A stretch of 64,000 nucleotides of DNA from an uncultured Prevotellaceae bacterium (GTDB taxonomy: Bacteria > Bacteroidota > Bacteroidia > Bacteroidales > Bacteroidaceae): assembly GCA_900316445.1 (NCBI GenBank), contig ONCZ01000005.1:21405-85404 (forward strand), written 5' to 3'. The position numbers and the translations under genes are program-made. The notes beneath the pieces were generated by a model. It worked only from the letters and a program-made list of their open reading frames with translations. It ran no database searches and was not told where the DNA came from. Of the stretch, positions 56,947-64,000 are shown in pieces (position 1 is the stretch's first letter; the number at the start of each line of letters is the position of its first letter).

Positions 56947-58668
56947 TTACTCTTCGCTCGGTTTAATGTCTTCTATCTGCAGCTGCACCTCACTGCGTTT
57001 GTAGATATTGTCCTCGATGGTATAGACGATATCAAACGAGCGCTTGGACTTGATATAGCGAGCCGACTCACTTTGTCCGAAGGCGATGCCGTTGAGCACG
57101 TTGCTCGACTTCGAGTCGACGAGTTCCAGCTTGATATGCTCCTGCTGACGGCCTACCACCTTCGATGTGCCGTAGTCGTAGACATTACGGGTGCAGAAGA
57201 TGGGTTTGGGATTGTCGGGTCCGTGCGGAGCGAGTTTCTTCAGGTCGTTATGCAGTTTCTTGTTGACATCTTTGAAGTCGATGACGGCATCGATGTCGAG
57301 GGTGGCCTCCGTCTGCTCCGGCAGGATATGCTCATCGACATATTTCTGGAAACGGCGACGGAACTCGGGGATGTTCTCAATCTTCAGCGAGAGGCCGACG
57401 GCATAGGTATGACCGCCGAAGTTCTCCAACAGGTCGCGGCAGTTCTTTATGGCGTCGTAGATGTCATAGCCAGCCACGCTGCGGGCAGATCCCGTGGCGA
57501 TGCCGTTGAACTTCGTCAGCACTACCGTAGGCCGGTAGTAGAACTCCGTCAGGCGGGAGGCGACGATGCCGATGACACCTTTCTTCCAGTTCTCGTCGTA
57601 GAGCACGATGCTCGACGGATGATCCTGGTGCACCAGCCTTTCCACGATTTGGTTTGCCTCTTCGGTCATCTGCTTGTCCACGTCTTTGCGCTGCTCGTTG
57701 TACTCATTGATGAGATGAGCCTCCGTCAGAGCCTTCTCAAAGTCACGCTCCACGAGCAGGTCCACAGCCTCCGTACCGTTCTGCATACGTCCCGAGGCAT
57801 TAATGCGGGGGCCGATCTTGAAGACGATATCGTTCATCGTGATCTCGCGTCCCGTCAGTCCGCAGATGTCCATGATGGCCTTCAGCCCCACCGAAGGCGT
57901 AGTGTTCAGCAGTTTAAGTCCGTGGTAGGCGAGGATGCGGTTTTCTCCCAGGATGGGCACGATATCTGCGGCGATGCTCACGGCACAGAACTCGAGCAGG
58001 GGGATGAGCCGCGAGAAGGGTATGCCGTTGTTCTTGGCGAAGGCCTGCATGAACTTGAAACCTACGCCACAGCCGCAGAGATGCTTGAAGGGGTAGGTGG
58101 AGTCCTCGCGCTTCGGATTGAGGATCGCCACCGCATTAGGCAGTTCATCATCCGGCACATGATGGTCGCAGATGATGAAGTCGATACCCAACTGCTTCGC
58201 ATAAGCTATCTCATCGATGGCCTTGATACCGCAGTCGAGTATGATAATGAGTTTGACACCTTTTTCTGCTGCATAGTCCATTGCCTTGATACTGACACCA
58301 TAGCCCTCCTCATAACGGTCGGGGATATAGTATTCAATATTGGAATAGAACTGCTGCAGAAATTTATACACTAAAGCTACCGCCGTACATCCGTCGACAT
58401 CGTAGTCGCCATAGACCATGATACGCTCTTTGCGCCCCATGGCGTCGTTCAGTCTGTCTACCGCCACGTCCATGTCGTTCATCAGGAACGGGTCTATCAG
58501 CTCGTTTAACATCGGACGGAAGAATCGCTTGGCTGCGCTCTCCGTCTTGATGCCTCGCTGAATGAGCAGGTTTGCGATGATCGGACTCATGCCGATCTTC
58601 TCTCCCAGCTCCTTAGCTGCCGTCTGTTGTTCTGATGTAGGTGGTTCGTAATTCCATTTGAAATGCAT
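56947..58668 (-). CDS. recJ: single-stranded-DNA exonuclease RecJ
   Basis: 573 residues; 5'-3' ssDNA exonuclease of the DHH family. Metal-ligand motifs: VYGDYDVDGCTAVALVYKFL, ILDCGIKA, ICDHHVPDDE (DHH), LCGCGVGFKFMQAF; DHHA1 half with GSARSVAGYDIYDAIKNC and FGGHTYAVGLSLK, then an OB-fold C-terminus. Full length. Own -7 element at 58711-58718 and downstream recQ on the same strand. Confidence 0.94.
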   Translation of the reverse strand: MHFKWNYEPPTSEQQTAAKELGEKIGMSPIIANLLIQRGIKTESAAKRFFRPMLNELIDPFLMNDMDVAVDRLNDAMGRKERIMVYGDYDVDGCTAVALVYKFLQQFYSNIEYYIPDRYEEGYGVSIKAMDYAAEKGVKLIIILDCGIKAIDEIAYAKQLGIDFIICDHHVPDDELPNAVAILNPKREDSTYPFKHLCGCGVGFKFMQAFAKNNGIPFSRLIPLLEFCAVSIAADIVPILGENRILAYHGLKLLNTTPSVGLKAIMDICGLTGREITMNDIVFKIGPRINASGRMQNGTEAVDLLVERDFEKALTEAHLINEYNEQRKDVDKQMTEEANQIVERLVHQDHPSSIVLYDENWKKGVIGIVASRLTEFYYRPTVVLTKFNGIATGSARSVAGYDIYDAIKNCRDLLENFGGHTYAVGLSLKIENIPEFRRRFQKYVDEHILPEQTEATLDIDAVIDFKDVNKKLHNDLKKLAPHGPDNPKPIFCTRNVYDYGTSKVVGRQQEHIKLELVDSKSSNVLNGIAFGQSESARYIKSKRSFDIVYTIEDNIYKRSEVQLQIEDIKPSEE

Positions 58669-58710
58669 TAATATATTCTCGAAGAGAGCCTAATACGGCA
58701 ATTTAGCGCC

Positions 58711-58718
58711 CAAAGGTA
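58711..58718 (-). promoter_or_regulatory. -7 element for recJ
   Basis: TACCTTTG on the minus strand, about 43 bp before the recJ start. Confidence 0.8.
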
Positions 58719-58738
58719 AGCATAAAAAATGAAAAAAA

Positions 58739-58777
58739 GGCATAATCTGCGTAAAATTTAACAGATTATGCCCTTTT
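58739..58777 (-). terminator. rho-independent terminator of the C1 peptidase gene
   Basis: GGCATAATCTG (58739-58749) and CAGATTATGCC (58762-58772) are a perfect 11-bp stem with T-runs on both sides. It lies between the peptidase stop and the recJ promoter. Confidence 0.92.
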
Positions 58778-58810
58778 TAACAAATCTGGGGCTCTATCTC
58801 AGACCGTTTC

Positions 58811-60016
58811 TCAGAGTCCGAGCTTCTTCCTGATCTCGGCAGGGATGGCGTTCTTGTTGATGAGGAAATCCATCGTGTTGGCTGCGATGAAGGCCTTGGT
58901 CATGTACCAGATGCCCTTGTATTCGCCGGATTCGCCCCAAGAGTTCTGCACCATGTAGTACTCTTTGCCGTTCTGGTCCTTTGCCACACCGAAGATGTGC
59001 ATGCCGTGATCGTCGGTCAGTTCCCAGTTGTCGAAGCGCTCCTGGCGCATCTGCTGTGTCGGCACGACCTCAGGAACGTTGCAGCCCAGCGAGTCGATGA
59101 TGTTGCGCTTCTTCTCAGCGGTAAGTTTCAGCCAGCGGGCCATGTCGCTTCCGGCGAGACTCTGTGCGGCTTTCGAATCGACGGCATAGGCCAGTCCCTG
59201 ACGGGTGAATCCCTCCTCCGACACATCGCCGCCCCAGGCTACGGTATAGCCGTTGTCGATGGCGTTGTCGATAATCTGCATCATCTCGTCCATCGGTACG
59301 TTATAGCTCAGCGGGAAGCGCCAGTTGTCCTGTACCTCCACAGCGAAGGCTGTATAGAAGGGATGGTGGGTGTAGCTGGTGATGCTCACATAGTCATTGA
59401 GGTTGATGCCCAGCGAGGCGGCAAAAGTCTTCGGAGTGTACTCCTTGCCCTCATAGGTGAACTTCTCGGGGCACTTGCCGAGGTAGGCGTCGAGGATGCC
59501 CTGCAATCCGACCTTCCACTGGTTGCTGATCTTCTTGGCGCTGCTCTTTGAGACGGCTGCCACGTAGGGCTCCAGCAGCGAGAAGAACTCGTTGAAGTTG
59601 TTCAGGGAGTCACCATAGAGCGAGCCTGGGAAAGGCATTGCCTCCAGCGGACAGATACCGTGGTTCTTCAGCGTAGAGAGGACATCCTCTGAACTGCCGC
59701 CCTGTGCGAACTGGCAGTCGCCGTGATATCTTACCACCTGGATGGCGCGCTCCATATAGGTCTTGTTGGCTACGAAGGCTTCGCAGAGGGTGTATCGCTT
59801 GCCTGTAGCTTTCAGGATCTCTGCCTCAAAGAATGAGAGGGTAGAGTAGTCCCAGCACGTACCCGACCGGTTCTGGTCCTTGATGGTGGTGATGGGGTTT
59901 TCCTTAATGACTGTAAAGACGGGCTTGTTAGCGTCTTTGGCGGCTTCCTTCTTCTTGGCAGCCGAGGCACTGACGGCGATCATCGCCATAAGTGCGAAAG
60001 TTAGAATCTTTTTCAT
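58811..60016 (-). CDS. secreted C1-family cysteine peptidase (bleomycin hydrolase/PepC-like)
   Basis: 401 residues with signal peptide KKILTFALMAMIAVSASA. Papain-like catalytic residues: Cys in KDQNRSGTCWDYSTLSFFE, His in DDHGMHIFGVAKD, Asn in MVQNSWGESG. The large insert and overall size match the aminopeptidase C/bleomycin hydrolase group, but the signal peptide sends this copy to the periplasm or outside, for peptide scavenging. Catalytic set complete. Terminator downstream; no clear -7 element was found upstream. Confidence 0.88.
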   Translation of the reverse strand: MKKILTFALMAMIAVSASAAKKKEAAKDANKPVFTVIKENPITTIKDQNRSGTCWDYSTLSFFEAEILKATGKRYTLCEAFVANKTYMERAIQVVRYHGDCQFAQGGSSEDVLSTLKNHGICPLEAMPFPGSLYGDSLNNFNEFFSLLEPYVAAVSKSSAKKISNQWKVGLQGILDAYLGKCPEKFTYEGKEYTPKTFAASLGINLNDYVSITSYTHHPFYTAFAVEVQDNWRFPLSYNVPMDEMMQIIDNAIDNGYTVAWGGDVSEEGFTRQGLAYAVDSKAAQSLAGSDMARWLKLTAEKKRNIIDSLGCNVPEVVPTQQMRQERFDNWELTDDHGMHIFGVAKDQNGKEYYMVQNSWGESGEYKGIWYMTKAFIAANTMDFLINKNAIPAEIRKKLGL

Positions 60017-60049
60017 ATATTATAAATTAAATGTGTATATCTTTTTTTT

Positions 60050-60147
60050 GAAACGAATATGAATAATATGTATAATTTAACCCACTAATATGAATAATAT
60101 TATTTAAATTCGTGAACAGAATTATTCACATTATGCACATTCGTTTC
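60050..60147. repeat. hairpin repeat family I (GAATATGAATAAT arms)
   Basis: GAAACGAATATGAATAATAT on the left and TATTCACA..GCACATTCGTTTC on the right, with AATATGAATAATATT between. Inverted ends. The right arm overlaps the last codons of the M24 peptidase gene. Confidence 0.7.
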
Positions 60148-61564
60148 CTTTACTTTCTTTATTTTCTTTATTTTTCAGCATAAATGTTTCGAGCTCTTGG
60201 GGATGATAGGCGATGCGCTTCGAGCCGAGGAAACGGCACCCTTCCTTCGTGATGAGGATATCATCCTCGATGCGGATGCCGCCGAAGTCCTTATACGTCT
60301 CGAGCTTGTCGAAGTTGATGAACTCCTTGCAGTGTCCGCTGGCTTTCCAGTCGTCGATGAGCGCAGGGATGAAATAGATGCCTGGCTCGTCGGTAAGTAC
60401 AAAACCTTCCTCCAGCTTGCGGCCCATACGCAGACAATTGGTGCCGAACTGTTCGAGGTTCGGACGCGTCTCCTCGTCGAAGCCCACGTAGATCTGTCCC
60501 AGTCCTTCCATATCGTGAACGTCCATACCCATCATATGTCCCAGTCCGTGAGGCAGGAACATCGCGTGGGCACCGGCCTTCACGGCCTCGTCTGTGTCGC
60601 CCTTCATCAGTCCGAGATCCTTCAGGCGCTCCGTCATCTTGCGGCAAACGGCGAAGTGCACATCCATATATTTCACGCCGGGCTTGGCCACGTCGAGCAC
60701 ATAGTCGTGACACTCCTCCACGATCGAATAGATCTCCAGCTGCCGCTGCGTGAACTTTCCGTTCACAGGCATCGTGCGGGTGTGGTCTGAACAATAGTCA
60801 TCCAGTTCACAACCGGCATCGCAGATCACCAGCCTTCCGTCTTCCAAAACAGCGTCAGACGGAGAACCGTGCATAATCTCACCGTGCTGCGAGAAGATGG
60901 TGGGGAAACCGTTTCCCTGTGACAGACTGCGGGCGATGCCGTCCACCTGACCTGCTACAAGCCTTTCCGTCAAACCCGGCTTGATCAGCATCTGGGCCAT
61001 CGTGTGCATAGCGAAGCCCACATCGCAGGCCTTCTCGATGGCCTCAATCTCCTGCGGCTCCTTCGTGGCACGCATCTTCACCACTGCCTTGATCAGCTTC
61101 AGCGAGGCTTTCTCCTTCTGCTGGCTCGGATGAATCCCCAGCAGGTCCATAATCTGTATCTTCGTATCGAAGCGGTATGGCGGCAGGAAATGCACTGTTG
61201 CGTTCGTCGCCGTCACACGGTGGCAAACCTCAACAAGCTTGGCCATCGGAGCGGTCTTCGTGATGCCCACCTCTGCGGCGAGATCGGTTACGGACGGCGT
61301 GAAGCCCATCCACACGATATCCTCCACGTCGATATCATCGCCGAAGAGCCACTCCTCGTCGTTGTCGATATCAATCACACCCACCAGTCCGTCGCGGTGC
61401 TGGCCGAAGTAATACAGGAACGACGAGTCCTGCCGCATCGGCGCATACGTATTGGCTGGATAGTTGTAGGGCGCCTCGTTGTTGCCGATGAAAATGATGA
61501 CGCCTTCTCCCACGAGTTTCTTCAACTCAGCACGGCGTCTGATATAAGTCTCTTTGCTAAACAT
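60131..61564 (-). CDS. aminopeptidase P family (M24B) metallopeptidase
   Basis: 477 residues; removes N-terminal residues next to proline. N-terminal creatinase-like domain (FIGNNEAPYNYPANTYAPMR, SSFLYYFGQHRDG), C-terminal pita-bread domain with metal ligands: aspartates in VICDAGCELDDYCSDHTRT, His in FLPHGLGHMMGMDVHD, Glu in VLTDEPGIYF and IRIEDDILI. Complete. The C-terminal tail (NKENKESKGNECA) is encoded by the edge of repeat I and looks like a recent low-complexity extension. -7 element TAACTTTG at 61602-61609. Confidence 0.93.
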   Translation of the reverse strand: MFSKETYIRRRAELKKLVGEGVIIFIGNNEAPYNYPANTYAPMRQDSSFLYYFGQHRDGLVGVIDIDNDEEWLFGDDIDVEDIVWMGFTPSVTDLAAEVGITKTAPMAKLVEVCHRVTATNATVHFLPPYRFDTKIQIMDLLGIHPSQQKEKASLKLIKAVVKMRATKEPQEIEAIEKACDVGFAMHTMAQMLIKPGLTERLVAGQVDGIARSLSQGNGFPTIFSQHGEIMHGSPSDAVLEDGRLVICDAGCELDDYCSDHTRTMPVNGKFTQRQLEIYSIVEECHDYVLDVAKPGVKYMDVHFAVCRKMTERLKDLGLMKGDTDEAVKAGAHAMFLPHGLGHMMGMDVHDMEGLGQIYVGFDEETRPNLEQFGTNCLRMGRKLEEGFVLTDEPGIYFIPALIDDWKASGHCKEFINFDKLETYKDFGGIRIEDDILITKEGCRFLGSKRIAYHPQELETFMLKNKENKESKGNECA

Positions 61565-61601
61565 TCTTATTTAATTTAGTTGTTATACGTCAATTTGTTT
61601 G

Positions 61602-61609
61602 CAAAGTTA
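61602..61609 (-). promoter_or_regulatory. -7 element for the M24 peptidase gene
   Basis: TAACTTTG on the minus strand, about 38 bp before the start. Confidence 0.7.
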
Positions 61610-61653
61610 GTAAATTAATCACGAAAAGCTATGCACAATTCACATTTATTTCG

Positions 61654-61661
61654 TACTTTTG
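61654..61661 (+). promoter_or_regulatory. -7 element for the patatin gene
   Basis: TACTTTTG followed by TCG. It lies inside the longer open frame from 61631, so the true start is the ATG at 61682. Confidence 0.75.
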
Positions 61662-61681
61662 TCGAAAAATATACAAAAACT

Positions 61682-62521
61682 ATGCAGTTGGGACCGAAAA
61701 CAGGACTTGTTCTTGAGGGTGGGGGCATGCGTGGCGTGTTCACCTCTGGGGTGCTCGATGCCTTCATGAAGTACGAGCTTTACTTCCCCTACATCGTCGC
61801 GGTGTCGGCAGGTGCCTGCAACGGACTGTCGTACATGAGCCGTCAGCCCCGTCGTGCCAGATACTCCAACATCGATATGCTGCAGAAGTACGGCTACATC
61901 TCGCTGAAGAGCCTCCTGACGCAGGGAAGCATCTTCGACCCGAACATCCTCTACGAGCGCTTCCCCAACGAGATCGTGCCTTTCGACTACAACGCCTACG
62001 AGCATAATCCCGCCGTCTATGAAATGGTCACCACCAACTGCTTGACGGGCCGTGCCGAATACCTCTCCGAGAAGCACGACTTCCGCCGTATGACCGCCAT
62101 CGTACGGGCGTCGAGCTCGCTGCCTTATCTCTCGCAGATCACTTATGTCGACGGCATTCCCATGCTCGACGGCGGTATCGTCGACTCCATTCCCGTGGTG
62201 CGCGCCATCGACAAGGGTTACTCGCCGAACGTGGTCATCATGACGCGCAACAGAGGCTTCCGGTCGGCAGAGCCCGACTTCAAGGCCCCGCGCCTGTTCT
62301 ACAAGCAGTATCCACGTCTGCGCGTCGTCTTGAGTCATCATGTTAAGGCCTACAACGAACAGCTGGATCTCATCGAGCGCATGGAAGACTGGGGCGAGGT
62401 GATCTGCATCCGTCCTGAGCGTCCGATGGAGGTAGACCGCATCTGCCGCGATACCCGTAAACTCGAAGCCCTCTACGAAGAAGGCTTCGCCCTCGGTGAC
62501 CGCTTCTGCCGCGAGATTTAA
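61682..62521 (+). CDS. patatin-like phospholipase
   Basis: 279 residues; lipid acyl hydrolase of the YjjU-type patatin group. Oxyanion loop LVLEGGGMRGVFTSGVLDA, nucleophile serine in VAVSAGACNGLSY, catalytic aspartate in LDGGIVDSIPV. Ser-Asp dyad complete. No signal peptide, so cytoplasmic or membrane-peripheral. Start chosen because the -7 element (61654) lies downstream of the earlier ATG. Its 3' flank carries hairpin E. Confidence 0.9.
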   Translation: MQLGPKTGLVLEGGGMRGVFTSGVLDAFMKYELYFPYIVAVSAGACNGLSYMSRQPRRARYSNIDMLQKYGYISLKSLLTQGSIFDPNILYERFPNEIVPFDYNAYEHNPAVYEMVTTNCLTGRAEYLSEKHDFRRMTAIVRASSSLPYLSQITYVDGIPMLDGGIVDSIPVVRAIDKGYSPNVVIMTRNRGFRSAEPDFKAPRLFYKQYPRLRVVLSHHVKAYNEQLDLIERMEDWGEVICIRPERPMEVDRICRDTRKLEALYEEGFALGDRFCREI

Positions 62522-62618
62522 GTCACACAGATATTCACAGAAATCACGGAAAGTGCCTCTGCGTATGCCGTCGACCTTGGTCGACAATATCTGTGATTTC
62601 CGTGAATTTCTGTGTGAC
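62522..62618. repeat. hairpin repeat family E
   Basis: GTCACACAGATATTCACAG and the distal CCGTGAATTTCTGTGTGAC are inverted arms; GTCGACCTTGGTCGAC near the middle is a second small palindrome. Downstream of the patatin gene. Confidence 0.85.
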
Positions 62619-62711
62619 CATAATAATTTCTTTTGTTTCATTTATTTCTGCGGGACTAAAATAAAATCTTTAATTCTTGCCTATTTGTTCTTCTGTCTGA
62701 AAAAAAAGCAC

Positions 62712-62719
62712 TACCTTTG
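62712..62719 (+). promoter_or_regulatory. -7 element for trpS
   Basis: TACCTTTG followed by CAGCC, 30 bp before the trpS start. Confidence 0.82.
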
Positions 62720-62737
62720 CAGCCAAAATTGAAATAA

Positions 62738-63838
<1,101 letters not shown>

Positions 63839-63897
63839 TAAATTTTGACCACGAATTTCACGAATTACACGAATTATATAAAAAAGGAGAGTGAACC

Positions 63898-63937
63898 GTG
63901 CGGGAGGGCACTGAAAAAGTCCCACCTGCCCCTTTTT
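63898..63937 (+). terminator. terminator of trpS
   Basis: CGGGAGGGCACT and AGTCCCACCTGCCC fold around GAAAA with small bulges, followed by CTTTTT. Confidence 0.7.
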
Positions 63938-63951
63938 AACACTTGAATTCT

Positions 63952-63993
63952 GCACATAGTCTGTATAATATTTGGCTATGTGCGGATTTTTTT
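63952..63993 (+). terminator. second hairpin with T-run near the window end
   Basis: GCACATAG (63952-63959) and CTATGTGC (63975-63982), then GGATTTTTTT. A partial -7 element (GTACCTT) begins at 63994, so a new transcription unit starts past the window. Confidence 0.7.
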
Positions 63994-64000
63994 GTACCTT

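Overview
The window reads as chromosomal DNA of a Bacteroidales bacterium, most likely Prevotella or a close relative such as Segatella or Xylanibacter (inference). The signs are: almost every transcription unit is preceded by the Bacteroidetes -7 element TAnnTTTG (often TACCTTTGC or TATCTTTGC) rather than an E. coli-type promoter; Shine-Dalgarno sequences are weak or absent; the family content is typical (BspA-like LRR protein with dockerin-like tail, DUF4494, Xyl3-type GH3, GH53 galactanase, VirE_N/DUF3987 pair). No rRNA, tRNA, CRISPR array, transposase or integrase was seen.

Layout. 0-6.4 kb: a broken short secreted protein, a BspA-like surface protein, tandem long-chain acyl-CoA synthetases and a LolC/E-type permease. 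6.4-13.9 kb: aminotransferase, membrane-anchored pseudokinase with DUF4494 and yggS, an EFR1-type flavodoxin/ferredoxin protein, metY divergent from an Lrp regulator, and rlmH. 14-21 kb: GH25 lysozyme with MORN repeats, an acyltransferase-esterase-acyltransferase/SGNH cluster, Fe-alcohol dehydrogenase and a phosphatase remnant. 21-30 kb is accessory: a DUF4353-like lipoprotein, a decayed toxin-antitoxin pair, an AT-rich two-gene unit of unknown function, a TTACA-rich repeat tract, then a split primase/helicase module (VirE_N plus DUF3987), followed by a histidine-kinase-like protein that lacks its histidine. 30-32.4 kb: a lipoprotein TPR/SpoIIE phosphatase. 32.4-39.1 kb: leuA-leuC-leuD-leuA2-leuB behind a leader peptide and terminator with attenuator architecture. 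39-41 kb: TPR protein and a lipoprotein family-II pyrophosphatase. 41.1-52.7 kb: ilvD-ilvB-ilvN, then GH53, acyl-ACP thioesterase, a LUD protein, a GH3 enzyme on the other strand, and a broken ilvC. 52.8-64 kb: housekeeping genes (MaoC, a PurF-like protein, recQ, recJ, C1 and M24 peptidases, patatin, trpS).

How the genes work together. The core is branched-chain amino acid synthesis in two blocks (leu and ilv). The leu block appears controlled by ribosome-mediated attenuation: a 22-codon Leu/Ile-rich leader is followed by a terminator whose inner stem and loop can instead pair perfectly, over 10 nt, with the end of the leader ORF. ilvC has an internal deletion of about 53 bp that removes the core of its NADPH-binding fold, so the pathway as written is broken at one step.

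A second theme is repeats. Many gene junctions contain short tandem arrays of 7-9 nt units. Some fill the gap exactly from stop to start codon; others occur as two inverted arms that form hairpins. Several spill into coding sequence.
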